DNA of 47,413 nucleotides from Clostridiaceae bacterium (GTDB lineage: Bacteria > Bacillota > Clostridia > Saccharofermentanales > UBA5734), in contig JAAYJD010000120.1 of NCBI GenBank assembly GCA_012523135.1, forward strand, positions 1 to 47,413, in the 5' to 3' direction. Position 1 is the first letter of the stretch. Every line of letters begins with the position of its first letter. This document shows, one piece after another, positions 24,142-33,030 of this stretch. Both the position numbers and the translations under genes were made by a program. Under the pieces are notes generated by a model. That model was not told where the DNA came from. It ran no database searches and saw nothing but the letters and a program-made list of their open reading frames with translations.

Positions 24142-24900
24142 GTGAGCTTTGTTATTTTGCTCGAAGCGATGAAAATACACAAGCTGCGCCATGAACGGAC
24201 GGTTCAGCTCTGGTTTGTGCTGCTGTACGCGCTTAACCTGATGCCGCTGGTGCTGCCGATCGGCGACAAAGACTTTTCGCCGCTGCTGAATGCCTTTGCC
24301 GAGATGTCAGCCGGCCGGTTTGACGTCGCACCGGTCGGCGAATTGCTGACGCCGGGCAACTGGCTGATCATCGGCCTGCTGCTGCTGACAAACCTGGTCA
24401 CGCTGTTTTTCAGCCTGATGTACGCCACGCTGTTTGTCGGCGAGAAAGACGACCGGACGCCCCGCCAGGCTGTTTTGGGCAGCCTCAGGGCTTTGCCGCC
24501 ACTGCTGGCCCTGGGCCTGCTGTTGCTGCTGCCGGCCATGTTCAGCGCGCTTTTGGCATTCATCCCTCTGATCGTTTTTTTGCTGATGATCTATTTTTTA
24601 CCGCTAAGCCTGACCCTGGAACGCCGGAGCCTGTCCCAGGCCCTGCAGGACAGCCTGACCGCGACCCAGCACCGCAAGCTGTTCATTTTTTTCAAGGGCA
24701 TCCTTTTGTCCTTTGTCCTCTCGCTGCCGCAGCGCCTGATCCAGTCATTTGTCAGCTCGTTGCTGGCATATTACGCCCTGAGCACGTTTTTCCTGGTTCT
24801 GCAGGCCTTCATGCATGCCCGCCTGATGGGTATCCTGTACCTTTATCTTGTAAAAAAAGTGCCATTTGTGATACCATCTAAGCCTGATACCGCGGTTTGA
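24142..24900 (+). CDS. Multi-pass membrane protein of unknown function
   Basis: A 252-residue protein I do not recognise. About six hydrophobic helices are visible: around residues 18-38, 72-92, 115-150 (probably two), 180-200 and 205-240. The N-terminus is MSFVILLEAMKIHKLRHERT and the C-terminus is basic. A short segment between helices 4 and 5 (RRSLSQALQDSLTATQHRKL) looks like a cytoplasmic loop. It resembles in outline the DUF975-type membrane proteins, but no motif proves it. GTG 24142 has GGGAGG 5 bases upstream. It lies 52 bases after the ferredoxin and 29 before malic enzyme, so it could be part of either unit. Confidence 0.7.
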   Translation: MSFVILLEAMKIHKLRHERTVQLWFVLLYALNLMPLVLPIGDKDFSPLLNAFAEMSAGRFDVAPVGELLTPGNWLIIGLLLLTNLVTLFFSLMYATLFVGEKDDRTPRQAVLGSLRALPPLLALGLLLLLPAMFSALLAFIPLIVFLLMIYFLPLSLTLERRSLSQALQDSLTATQHRKLFIFFKGILLSFVLSLPQRLIQSFVSSLLAYYALSTFFLVLQAFMHARLMGILYLYLVKKVPFVIPSKPDTAV

Positions 24901-24929
24901 ACGCAAAGAGTCAGCCAGGAGGAGACCCT

Positions 24930-26105
24930 ATGACCGACAGCAAACAAATTGCCAGCGACAAGCACCGTGAATGGCAGGGGAAGATCGAAGTGATCGCCCG
25001 CGCCCCTGTTTCCAACCGTGAAGATTTAGCGATCGCCTACACACCCGGTGTCGCCCAGCCCTGCCTGGAAATCCAGCAGGATGTCGACCTCTCGTACGTC
25101 TACACGCGCCGCTGGAACATGGTCGCGGTCGTGACCGACGGAACGGCCGTGCTTGGCCTGGGGGACATCGGACCTGAAGCCGGCATGCCGGTCATGGAAG
25201 GCAAGTGTGTCCTGTTCAAGGCTTTTGGCGGCGTCGATGCTTTTCCACTTTGCATCCGCTCCAAGGATGTCGATGAGATTGTCAACACGGTCCGGCTGCT
25301 GGCCGGCAGTTTCGGCGGTGTCAATCTGGAAGATATTTCGGCGCCGCGCTGCTTCGAGATCGAGGCGAAGCTCAAGGCCTGCTGCGACATCCCGATTTTC
25401 CACGACGACCAGCACGGCACGGCCGTCGTCACGCTGGCGGGTCTGATCAACGCCCTGCGCGTGGTCGGCAAGAAACTGGAAGACGTACGCGTGGTGGTCA
25501 ATGGCGCCGGAGCCGCGGCCACGGCCATCGTCAAGCTGCTGATGGCCAGCGGCCTGAAGCAGGTCGTGCTCTGTGACCGCAGCGGCGCCATCTACGAAGG
25601 ACGCGCCAACCTGAACCGCTTTAAGGCCGAACTGGCAGCCCTGACCAACCGCGAGCTGCGCAAGGGCACGCTGGCCGATGTGCTGGCCGGTGCCGACGTC
25701 TTTATCGGGGTCTCGGCGCCCGGCGTCCTGACCGGGGAGATGGTGCGCACGATGGCGCCCGATCCGATCATTTTCGCCTGCGCCAATCCGGTGCCGGAAA
25801 TCATGCCGGACGAAGCCCTGGCCGCCGGTGCGGCAGTCGTGGCAACCGGCCGGTCCGATTTCGCCAACCAGATCAACAATGTCCTGGCGTTCCCCGGTAT
25901 CTTCCGCGGCGCCCTCGATGTCCGCGCCAGCGACATCAACGATGAGATGAAAGTCGCGGCGGCCTGGGCGATCGCCGGCCTGATCGACGCCGGCACACTG
26001 CAGCGCGACGCCGTCATCCCGTCCGCCTTTGACGATCGGGTCGCTCCGGCCGTTGCCGCCGCAGTGGCCGCAGCTGCCAGAAAATCTGGTGTCGCCCGCA
26101 TCTGA
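24930..26105 (+). CDS. NAD(P)-dependent malic enzyme
   Basis: A 391-residue short-form malic enzyme, decarboxylating malate to pyruvate with NAD(P)H formation. Motifs are LAIAYTPGVAQPCLEI with the catalytic Tyr, VTDGTAVLGLGDIGPEAG, MPVMEGKCVLFKAFGGVDAFP with catalytic Lys, FHDDQHGTAVVTLAGL with the metal-binding Asp, and a Rossmann VVVNGAGAAATAIVKLL. NPVPEIMPDEA and NQINNVLAFPGIFRGALD close the domain. The length fits the bacterial NAD-type family without a phosphotransacetylase tail. ATG 24930 has AGGAGGAGA upstream. It makes pyruvate for fermentation or reducing power. A terminator follows at 26128. Confidence 0.94.
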   Translation: MTDSKQIASDKHREWQGKIEVIARAPVSNREDLAIAYTPGVAQPCLEIQQDVDLSYVYTRRWNMVAVVTDGTAVLGLGDIGPEAGMPVMEGKCVLFKAFGGVDAFPLCIRSKDVDEIVNTVRLLAGSFGGVNLEDISAPRCFEIEAKLKACCDIPIFHDDQHGTAVVTLAGLINALRVVGKKLEDVRVVVNGAGAAATAIVKLLMASGLKQVVLCDRSGAIYEGRANLNRFKAELAALTNRELRKGTLADVLAGADVFIGVSAPGVLTGEMVRTMAPDPIIFACANPVPEIMPDEALAAGAAVVATGRSDFANQINNVLAFPGIFRGALDVRASDINDEMKVAAAWAIAGLIDAGTLQRDAVIPSAFDDRVAPAVAAAVAAAARKSGVARI

Positions 26106-26127
26106 ATGGCTTTTTGTTGACAAGACC

Positions 26128-26160
26128 GAAAACCAGGCTGATGCGCTCAGTCTGGTTTTC
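26128..26160 (+). terminator. Terminator after malic enzyme
   Basis: Long inverted repeat, GAAAACCAG...CTGGTTTTC (26128-26160), with inner CTGA/TCAG pairing and a 5-nt top. The T-run lies inside the stem's right arm. It separates malic enzyme from the Lrp-type regulator gene. Confidence 0.6.
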
Positions 26161-26225
26161 ATCGCATTTGGAGATACAAGAACAGAAGATCCGTGCGGCC
26201 CGGCTGGCCGACAGGGAGGAACCAC

Positions 26226-26714
26226 ATGGAGATCAGGGAAAAACTATTGCTGCTGCTCGAAGAGAACGCCCGGCTGAGCATCGGGGAACTGGCTGTTATG
26301 ACAGGTCTGGACGCTGACGTGGTGGCCGCCACCGTGGCCCAGCTGGAAGCGGACAGCGTCATTCTCGGCTACAGCGCGGCGGTCAACTGGGAAAAGACGT
26401 CGCTCGATCCGGTTACCGCCCTGATCGAAGTCCGCGTGGCGCCTCAGCGCGACCAGGGCTTCGACCACATTGCCCGCCGGATCTACCGCTTCCCCCAAGT
26501 CAAATCCTGTTACCTGATGTCCGGCGGCTTTGACCTGATGGTCATCGTCGAGGACACCTCGCTCAAGGCTGTCGCCCAGTTCGTGTCGGAGAAAATTGCA
26601 CCGCTGGATTCGGTCCTGTCGACCCAGACGCACTTCATCCTGAAAAAATACAAGATGAACGGCCTGGAGTTCGATGTGCACAACGGGGATGACCGGGAGG
26701 CTGTCGTCTTATGA
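26226..26714 (+). CDS. Lrp/AsnC family transcriptional regulator
   Basis: A 162-residue regulator with an N-terminal winged HTH (KLLLLLEENARLSIGELAVMTGLDADVVAATVAQLEAD region) and a C-terminal RAM/ligand domain beginning about residue 60 (PVTALIEVRVAP). PQVKSCYLMSGGFDLMVIVED is the typical RAM core. Such proteins sense amino acids or related ligands and control nearby genes. The next gene, an aminotransferase, overlaps by 4 bp (ATGA), so regulator and enzyme are translationally coupled; the regulator likely responds to the enzyme's substrate or product. ATG 26226 is preceded by AGGGAGGA. Confidence 0.92.
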   Translation: MEIREKLLLLLEENARLSIGELAVMTGLDADVVAATVAQLEADSVILGYSAAVNWEKTSLDPVTALIEVRVAPQRDQGFDHIARRIYRFPQVKSCYLMSGGFDLMVIVEDTSLKAVAQFVSEKIAPLDSVLSTQTHFILKKYKMNGLEFDVHNGDDREAVVL

Positions 26715-27892
26715 ATCTGGAATCATTCCTGTCGCAGACGGCCCGCGCCATTCCGGCCTCGGCGATCCGGCGTTTTTTCGACATGGCCAGCGAAATGAAA
26801 GGCCAGGTGATCTCCCTGTCCATCGGGGAACCGGACTTCGTCACCCCCTGGAGCATCCGGGACGCCGGCATCTATTCGCTGGAGCAGGGGCACACCCACT
26901 ATTCACCCAACGCCGGGTTGCTTGCGCTGCGCGAAGCCATCTGCGCCTACATGAAGCGGCGTTTCCAGCTGGCCTACGACCCCAGGACCGAAACGGTGGT
27001 GACGGTCGGCGGCAGCGAAGCGATCGACCTGCTGGTCCGTGCCGTTGTCAATCCGGGCGACGAGGTGATCATCCCGGAACCGTGCTTTGTGGCCTACAAG
27101 GCCTGTGTCAGCCTCGCCGGCGGTATCCCGGTACCGGTCGCCCTGCAGGCGGATCAGGGCTTCAAGCTGACGCCGGAGCAGCTTGCCGGGGCCATCACGC
27201 CCAGGACCAAGCTCCTGATGCTGGGCTACCCCAACAACCCGACCGGCGCCGTGCTCAGCCGCGAGGAAGTGACAGCCCTCGCCCGGGTCCTCGAAGACAA
27301 GCCGATCCTGGTCTTGTCCGACGAGCTCTATGCCGAGCTGACCTACAGCCCGTCCCGTCATTTCTCGATTGCCGCCCTACCGGCGATGAAGGAGCGGACG
27401 GTCGTCGTCAACGGCTTCTCCAAGGCTTTTGCCATGACCGGCTGGCGCATCGGCTACGCGTGCGGCCCGGCCCCCCTGATCGCAGCCATGAACAAGATTC
27501 ACCAGTACGCGATCATGTGCTCGCCCGCGACGGCCCAGGAGGCGGCGATCGAAGCGCTGCGCGACACCGAGAGCCTGATCAGCCCGATGCGCGACGCCTA
27601 CGACCAGCGGCGCCGCCTGGTGGTCAACGCCTGCCGCAGTGCCGGCCTGCCCTGCTTCGAGCCGCTGGGCGCCTTCTATGTATTCCCGGACATTCGCGTC
27701 TCGGGCCTGTCCTCCAACGATTTTTGCGAGCAGTTCCTGCGCGAGGAGAAGGTGGCCATCGTACCCGGCAATGCGTTCGGCGCCAGCGGCGAGGGCTTCG
27801 TGCGCATCAGCTGTGCCGCCTCAGTCGACAACATCCGCGAGGCGATGGCCCGTCTGGCCCGATTCGTCGAAAGGAGACGATCCCATGCTTGA
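26711..27892 (+). CDS. PLP-dependent class I/II aminotransferase
   Basis: A 393-residue fold-type I aminotransferase. LSIGEPDFVTPW near the N-terminus, YSPNAGLLALREAI, VTVGGSEAIDLL, GYPNNPTGAVLSREE, LSDELYAELTY, and the PLP lysine in NGFSKAFAMTGWRIGY (Lys238) are all present, as is the arginine in GEGFVRISCAAS. This subgroup includes aspartate/aromatic aminotransferases such as PatA or AraT types; the exact amino acid is not readable from sequence. It is coupled to the Lrp-type regulator upstream and its end overlaps the prfB start by 8 bp. Confidence 0.92.
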   Translation: MNLESFLSQTARAIPASAIRRFFDMASEMKGQVISLSIGEPDFVTPWSIRDAGIYSLEQGHTHYSPNAGLLALREAICAYMKRRFQLAYDPRTETVVTVGGSEAIDLLVRAVVNPGDEVIIPEPCFVAYKACVSLAGGIPVPVALQADQGFKLTPEQLAGAITPRTKLLMLGYPNNPTGAVLSREEVTALARVLEDKPILVLSDELYAELTYSPSRHFSIAALPAMKERTVVVNGFSKAFAMTGWRIGYACGPAPLIAAMNKIHQYAIMCSPATAQEAAIEALRDTESLISPMRDAYDQRRRLVVNACRSAGLPCFEPLGAFYVFPDIRVSGLSSNDFCEQFLREEKVAIVPGNAFGASGEGFVRISCAASVDNIREAMARLARFVERRRSHA

Positions 27893-28994
27893 GTTTGACC
27901 AGTACCGCGCCAGGCTGTCGGAGCTGACCGAAGGTCTTGAACTGCTGCACGACGCGCTGCATATTGCGCCGACACTCGACGAAATCGCCGAGCTGGAGGC
28001 CCGCGCCCAGGAGCCGGGTTTCTGGAACGATGTCGAGGCCGCGCAGAAGGTGCAGACCCGGATCCGTCACCTGCAGAAGCGGGTCGACCACTACCGGGCT
28101 TTAAAGCAGCAGCTCGAGGACCTGGAGATTCTCTGTGAACTGGGTGATGAGGCGGAAGACCGCCAGATCATCGAGGAAGTCGGTGCCGGCCTGAAAAAAC
28201 TGGAAAACCTGTTTGAAAAAATGCGCCTGGAAACGCTGTTTACCGGCGACCTGGACGACAGCAACGCCATCCTGACCCTGCACGCCGGCGCCGGCGGCAC
28301 CGAAGCGCAGGACTGGGCCGAAATGCTCTACCGCATGTACCAGCGCTGGGCCGAAGCGCACGACTTCGAGGTCAAGCTGCTGGACTTTCTCGAAGGCGAT
28401 GAAGCGGGCCTGAAAAGCGTCTCGTTCATGGTGATCGGCGACTATGCCTACGGTTACCTCAGGGCGGAGATGGGCGTCCACCGCCTGGTGCGCATCTCGC
28501 CGTTCGACTCATCCGGCCGGCGCCACACCTCGTTTGCTTCGCTCGAGGTCATGCCCGAACTGGATGACTCGATCGAGATCAACATCCGCTCTGAGGATTT
28601 GCGCGTCGACACCTATCGCTCGTCCGGCGCCGGCGGCCAGCATGTCAACAAGACCGAATCGGCGATCCGCCTCACGCACCTGCCGACGGGTGTCGTCGTG
28701 TCCTGCCAGACCGAGCGTTCGCAGGTCCAGAACCGCGAAACGGCCATGGGCATGCTCAAAGCCAAGCTGTTTGCCCTGGCCCGGGCCGCCCAGATGGACC
28801 GGATCGAGGACCTCAAGGGCAACCAGATGGAGATCGCCTGGGGCAGCCAGATCCGTTCCTATGTTTTCTGCCCCTACACGATGGTCAAGGACCATCGCAC
28901 CGGGTATGAGACGACCGCGGTCGACGCGGTGATGGACGGGGATCTGGACGGGTTCATCAACGCCTACCTGTCCGGCATGAAAATAGAAAAGTAG
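27885..28994 (+). CDS. prfB: Peptide chain release factor 2
   Basis: A 369-residue class I release factor reading UGA and UAA stop codons. The SPF codon-recognition tripeptide is at 205-207 (VRISPFDSSGRRH) and the catalytic GGQ at 250-252 (SSGAGGQHVNKTESAIR), which triggers peptide release. An N-terminal coiled helix domain is present. Many prfB genes have a programmed +1 frameshift at a UGA around codon 25; here the frame is continuous from ATG 27885, so this gene is not autoregulated in that way. ATG 27885 has AAAGGAGACG upstream; readings that begin earlier are only the aminotransferase region in another frame. Confidence 0.95.
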   Translation: MLEFDQYRARLSELTEGLELLHDALHIAPTLDEIAELEARAQEPGFWNDVEAAQKVQTRIRHLQKRVDHYRALKQQLEDLEILCELGDEAEDRQIIEEVGAGLKKLENLFEKMRLETLFTGDLDDSNAILTLHAGAGGTEAQDWAEMLYRMYQRWAEAHDFEVKLLDFLEGDEAGLKSVSFMVIGDYAYGYLRAEMGVHRLVRISPFDSSGRRHTSFASLEVMPELDDSIEINIRSEDLRVDTYRSSGAGGQHVNKTESAIRLTHLPTGVVVSCQTERSQVQNRETAMGMLKAKLFALARAAQMDRIEDLKGNQMEIAWGSQIRSYVFCPYTMVKDHRTGYETTAVDAVMDGDLDGFINAYLSGMKIEK

Positions 28995-29001
28995 CGGCTA
29001 T

Positions 29002-29030
29002 TTGACGAAAATGGGCCCGCTTGATACGAT
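29002..29030 (+). promoter_or_regulatory. Predicted purE promoter
   Basis: -35 TTGACG (29002-29007), 17-bp spacer, -10 TACGAT (29025-29030), about 30 bp before the purE ATG. The leader is too short for a purine riboswitch. Confidence 0.5.
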
Positions 29031-29060
29031 GAAACCGACGAGTTGGCAGGAGGCAGACCT

Positions 29061-29564
29061 ATGCGGCGAAAAGTACTGGTTGTGATGGGCAGCGATTCCG
29101 ATTATCCGGTGATGGCACCGGGCCTCACGATGCTGAAATCATTTGCCATCGGCTTTGATGTCCGCATCTGTTCGGCCCACCGCAGCCCTGGGCTTGCCGC
29201 CGAGCTGGCTTGCGGCGCGGCCGCGGCCGGCTACCAGGTCATCATCGCAGCCGCCGGCCTGGCCGCCCATTTGCCGGGCGTGCTGGCCGCCTGGACGACC
29301 TTGCCTGTCATCGGTGTGCCGGTCAAGAGCGGCGCGCTGGCCGGCCAGGACGCGTTGTACGCCATTGTCCAGATGCCGACCGGCATTCCGGTCGCCACCG
29401 TTGCCATCGACGGCGCGGCCAACGCCGCCATCCTGGCGGCCCAGATCCTGGCTCTGCAGGATCAGGATCTGAGCCAGAAACTGCTCGCCTACAAGGAAGA
29501 ACTCAAGCATACGGTTGAGGAACGCCAGGCCAAACTCGAACAGAAACTGGCGGCGGAATCGTGA
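29061..29564 (+). CDS. purE: 5-(carboxyamino)imidazole ribonucleotide mutase
   Basis: A 167-residue PurE, moving the carboxylate of N5-CAIR to give CAIR in purine synthesis. [24 protein letters not shown] with the catalytic His, [16 protein letters not shown] and [21 protein letters not shown] are characteristic. SAHR supports the class I type that works with PurK rather than direct carboxylation of AIR. purK is not in this window. ATG 29061 follows AGGAGG. The gene overlaps purN by 4 bp (GTGA) and heads purE-N-H-D. Confidence 0.94.
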   Translation: MRRKVLVVMGSDSDYPVMAPGLTMLKSFAIGFDVRICSAHRSPGLAAELACGAAAAGYQVIIAAAGLAAHLPGVLAAWTTLPVIGVPVKSGALAGQDALYAIVQMPTGIPVATVAIDGAANAAILAAQILALQDQDLSQKLLAYKEELKHTVEERQAKLEQKLAAES

Positions 29565-30262
29565 CGCGCGGCCAGCCGGATTACCCCATCGCCGTTTTCG
29601 TGTCCGGCGGCGGCACCAACCTGCAGGCGATCCTGGACCAGATCCGGGATGGCCGCCTGTTTCCGGTGCGCGTCGCCATCGTCATTGCCTCGAACGCAAG
29701 CTGTCTGGCCATCGGCCGGGCAGAACGGGCCGGCATCCCGACCCGCGTGATCCGCAAGAAGGACTACCCCGACCTGGCGTCATACGACCAGGCCCTGATC
29801 GGCGCCCTTAAGCCCTACGCCGTTTCCCTGGTCGTGCTGGCGGGTTTTCTCAGCCTGCTCGGACCGGATTTCATCGCGGCCTACCCGGACCAGATCGTCA
29901 ACATCCATCCATCCCTGATTCCGTCTTTTTGCGGTCCGGGCTTTTACGGCATCCGCCCGCATGAAGCCGCCCTGGCCTATGGCGTCAGGCTGACCGGTGC
30001 GACGGTGCACCTGGTGGACGGCGCCTACGATCACGGGCCGATCGTCTTGCAGCAGGCCGTGCCGGTCCTGCCCGAAGACACGCCGCAAAGCTTGCAGCAA
30101 CGGGTGATGCAAGAGGCGGAGCAGGTTCTGCTGCCGCGCGCCATCGCCCTTTTTGCCGCCGGCCGGGTCAGACGACACGGCCGGACCATTCAGATACTGG
30201 AGGAGACTCAAGACGATGAAACGAGCATTGATCAGCGTATCGGACAAAACCGGCCTGACTGA
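29561..30262 (+). CDS. purN: Phosphoribosylglycinamide formyltransferase
   Basis: A 233-residue PurN (GART), transferring a formyl group from 10-formyl-tetrahydrofolate to GAR. IAVFVSGGGTNLQAILDQI binds the phosphate, NIHPSLIPSF has the catalytic Asn-His pair, and LVDGAYDHGPIVLQQA has the third catalytic Asp. The start is GTG 29561, overlapping the purE stop, without a strong ribosome binding site, consistent with translational coupling. The C-terminus extends about 25 residues beyond the domain and overlaps purH by 47 bp, unusually long for this operon type. Confidence 0.93.
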   Translation: MTRGQPDYPIAVFVSGGGTNLQAILDQIRDGRLFPVRVAIVIASNASCLAIGRAERAGIPTRVIRKKDYPDLASYDQALIGALKPYAVSLVVLAGFLSLLGPDFIAAYPDQIVNIHPSLIPSFCGPGFYGIRPHEAALAYGVRLTGATVHLVDGAYDHGPIVLQQAVPVLPEDTPQSLQQRVMQEAEQVLLPRAIALFAAGRVRRHGRTIQILEETQDDETSIDQRIGQNRPD

Positions 30263-31757
30263 ACTGGCCAGCGCACTGGCGGCGCTGGACTATGAACTGG
30301 TATCGACCGGCGGAACCGCCGCCCAGCTGGAACAGGCTGGATTGGCGGTGACCCGGGTCCCGGAGGTGACCGGCTTCCCCGAATGCCTGGACGGCCGGGT
30401 CAAGACCTTGCACCCCAAGATCCACGGCGGTCTGCTCGCGGTCCGCGATAATCCGGACCATATGCGCCAGCTTGAAGAACTGGCGATCCGTCCCATCGAT
30501 TTGGTGGTCATCAACCTCTATCCGTTCCGCAGCACCATCCAGAAACCAGGTGTCAGCCACGAGACCTGCATCGAGAACATCGACATCGGCGGTCCGTCGA
30601 TGCTGCGTTCCGCGGCCAAGAACTACCGTTCCGTGACCGTCCTGACCGATCCGGACGACTATGAGCCGGTCTTGGCTGAAATCCGGTCCCAGGGCGACAC
30701 CCGCGAAGCGACGCGCCTGCGCCTGGCCCGCAAAGTGTTCGCGCATACCGCCGCCTACGACGCCCTGATCGCCGATTATCTGGGTAAGGTCGATACGAGC
30801 GGCTTCGAGCCGGGGATCCTGACCCTGGGCTATGAGCGTGTCGCGACATTGCGCTACGGCGAGAACCCGCACCAGAAAGCGGTTTTCTACCGCGACGCGC
30901 TCCCGTCAGCCGGCTCCCTGACCGAAGCGGAGCAGCTCAACGGCAAGGAACTGTCCTACAACAACATCGCTGACACGGACGCAGCCATCGGCGTGCTGCG
31001 CGAGTTCAGCCAGCCGACCGTGGTCGCGGTCAAGCACGCCAACCCCTGCGGTGTCGGCTGCGCGGACGATCTGCTGACGGCCTGGGGAAAAGCCTACGCG
31101 GCCGACCCGGTCTCCATTTACGGCGGCATTGTCGCCTGCAACCGGGTGGTGGACGAGGCGTTTGTCGCGGCGACCAAGGGCGTCTTTCTCGAAGTGATGG
31201 TCGCCCCGGACTATACGCCCGAGGCTTTGGCGCAGCTCCGGACGCGCAAGAACCTGCGCGTGCTGCGCCTGCCGGCGGTCGCCGACCCGGCGGACACGGC
31301 GCGGCCGGTGCTCAAGGCCGTCTACGGCGGCTTGCTGGTCCAGGACCAGGACACGACCGTGCTCGACTGGGCCGCGTGCCGCACCGTCACCCGCCAGGCG
31401 CTCGATCCGGCGCTCAAGGCGGATCTGGAGCTGGCCATGACGGTGGTCAAGCACGTCAAGTCCAACGCCATCGTCCTGGCCCAAGGCGGCCAGACGGTCG
31501 GTATCGGGCCCGGGCAGCTCAACCGTGTCACGTCGGTGGAGATCGCCGTCAAGCTGGCCGGCGAACACGCCGCCGGTTCCGTGATGGCCTCCGATGCCTT
31601 TTTCCCCTTTGACGACTGCGTCCGGGTCGCGGCGGCCGCCGGTATCCAGGCGATCATTCAGCCGGGCGGCTCGATCCGCGACCAGGTGTCGATCGATGCC
31701 TGCGATGAGCTGGGCTTGACGATGGTCTTCACCGGCCAGCGCCATTTCCGCCACTGA
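30216..31757 (+). CDS. purH: Bifunctional AICAR transformylase / IMP cyclohydrolase
   Basis: A 513-residue PurH, carrying out the last two steps to IMP. The N-terminal IMP cyclohydrolase (MGS-like) part has RALISVSDKTGL and ELVSTGGTA, then VTGFPECLDGRVKTLHPKIHGG. The C-terminal AICAR formyltransferase part has RYGENPHQKAVFY, NGKELSYNNIADTDAA, VVAVKHANPCGVG and VKHVKSNAIVLAQ, and ends with the typical GSIRDQVSIDAC and FTGQRHFRH. ATG 30216 has TGGAGGAGAC upstream; an earlier reading belongs to the purN region. The length equals the family's usual one. Confidence 0.96.
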   Translation: MKRALISVSDKTGLTELASALAALDYELVSTGGTAAQLEQAGLAVTRVPEVTGFPECLDGRVKTLHPKIHGGLLAVRDNPDHMRQLEELAIRPIDLVVINLYPFRSTIQKPGVSHETCIENIDIGGPSMLRSAAKNYRSVTVLTDPDDYEPVLAEIRSQGDTREATRLRLARKVFAHTAAYDALIADYLGKVDTSGFEPGILTLGYERVATLRYGENPHQKAVFYRDALPSAGSLTEAEQLNGKELSYNNIADTDAAIGVLREFSQPTVVAVKHANPCGVGCADDLLTAWGKAYAADPVSIYGGIVACNRVVDEAFVAATKGVFLEVMVAPDYTPEALAQLRTRKNLRVLRLPAVADPADTARPVLKAVYGGLLVQDQDTTVLDWAACRTVTRQALDPALKADLELAMTVVKHVKSNAIVLAQGGQTVGIGPGQLNRVTSVEIAVKLAGEHAAGSVMASDAFFPFDDCVRVAAAAGIQAIIQPGGSIRDQVSIDACDELGLTMVFTGQRHFRH

Positions 31758-31773
31758 ACCGGGGGCGGTGACC

Positions 31774-33030
31774 ATGCGCATCCTTCTGGTGGGCGGCGGC
31801 GGACGCGAACACGCCATCGCCTGGAAACTCAAGCAAAGCGCTCGTGTCAGCCAGCTGTTTTGCGCGCCCGGCAACGCCGGCATCGCCAGCCTGGCGACGT
31901 GCATCCCGATCAAGGCGACCGACCTGGACGCGCTGGTCCGTTTTGCCAGCAGCGAAGCCATCGACCTGGTGTTTGTCGCACCCGACGATCCCCTGGCCCT
32001 CGGCCTGGTCGACCGGCTTGAGGCTGCGGGTATCCGGGCGTTCGGCCCGCGCCGCAACGCGGCCGTGCTGGAATCAAGCAAGGCCTTTGCCAAGGACCTG
32101 ATGCGCCGCTACCGGATTCCGACCGCCGCTTACCAGGTTTTCGACGATGCCGGCGCGGCCCTGGCCTATGTCGACGGCGCCGAACTGCCGCTGGTGGTCA
32201 AGGCGGACGGCCTGGCCCTGGGCAAGGGCGTCGTGATCGCGCATGACCGGGAAGAGGCCCGCGCGGCCGTTCGGGACATGATGCTCAACAACCGTTTCGG
32301 CCAGGCCGGACTTAAGCTGGTCATCGAGTCCTGCCTGAGCGGGCCCGAACTGACCCTGCTGGCTTTTACCGACGGCAGAACGATTCTTCCCATGGTGACC
32401 TCGCGGGACCACAAGCGCGCCTGCGACAACGACCAGGGGCTCAACACCGGCGGCATGGGGGCCGTGGCACCCGGAGCCGATCTGGACGAGCCAGCCTGGC
32501 GCCAGCTGCGTGAGACGATCCTCCAGCCGACCGTCGACGCGATGCGCGCGGAGGGCCGGCCCTTCAAGGGCGTGCTCTATTTCGGCCTGATGCTGACCCG
32601 CGAAGGCCCAAAGGTGATCGAGTACAACGCCCGATTCGGCGACCCCGAAGCCCAGGTGGTCCTGCCGCTGCTGGAGACCGACCTGCTCGACATCGTCGAG
32701 GCGATTCTCGACGAGCGTCTCAACCAGCTGGCGATCCGCTGGAAAGCCGGCGCGGCCTGCTGCGTGGTCGCGGCCTCCGGCGGGTACCCGGCAGCCTACC
32801 AGACGGGATATCCCATCCACGGGCTGGACCAGGTGCCGTCCGACTGCCTCGTCTTCCATGCCGGAACGCGCCGGGAAGACGAGACGATCCTGACCCATGG
32901 CGGCCGCGTTCTGGGCGTGACCGCGCTGGGCCCGACGGTCGGCGAGGCGGTCACGCGCGCCTATGAGGCGCTGGGTGCCATTTCCTTCCAAGACATGCAT
33001 TTTCGGCGCGACATCGGAAGACCGGTATGA
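31774..33030 (+). CDS. purD: Phosphoribosylamine-glycine ligase
   Basis: A 418-residue PurD with an ATP-grasp fold, joining glycine to phosphoribosylamine. RILLVGGGGREHAIAWKL starts the domain, and FGPRRNAAVLESSKAFAKDLM, PLVVKADGLALGKGV, DHKRACDNDQGLNTGGMGAV and EYNARFGDPEAQVVLPLLE are typical. ATG 31774 is preferred to GTG 31768 by position relative to the GGGGGCGG site. It overlaps the nadD-yqeK fusion by 4 bp (ATGA), so pyridine nucleotide synthesis is coupled to the purine genes here. Confidence 0.95.
   Translation: MRILLVGGGGREHAIAWKLKQSARVSQLFCAPGNAGIASLATCIPIKATDLDALVRFASSEAIDLVFVAPDDPLALGLVDRLEAAGIRAFGPRRNAAVLESSKAFAKDLMRRYRIPTAAYQVFDDAGAALAYVDGAELPLVVKADGLALGKGVVIAHDREEARAAVRDMMLNNRFGQAGLKLVIESCLSGPELTLLAFTDGRTILPMVTSRDHKRACDNDQGLNTGGMGAVAPGADLDEPAWRQLRETILQPTVDAMRAEGRPFKGVLYFGLMLTREGPKVIEYNARFGDPEAQVVLPLLETDLLDIVEAILDERLNQLAIRWKAGAACCVVAASGGYPAAYQTGYPIHGLDQVPSDCLVFHAGTRREDETILTHGGRVLGVTALGPTVGEAVTRAYEALGAISFQDMHFRRDIGRPV

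Noticed and set aside
27885-28000. Programmed +1 frameshift in prfB
   Set aside because: The frame is continuous from ATG 27885 and no in-frame UGA with a CUU slip site occurs near codon 25.
28995-29060. Purine riboswitch upstream of purE
   Set aside because: Only 66 bp separate prfB and purE and most is promoter; there is no room for an aptamer.
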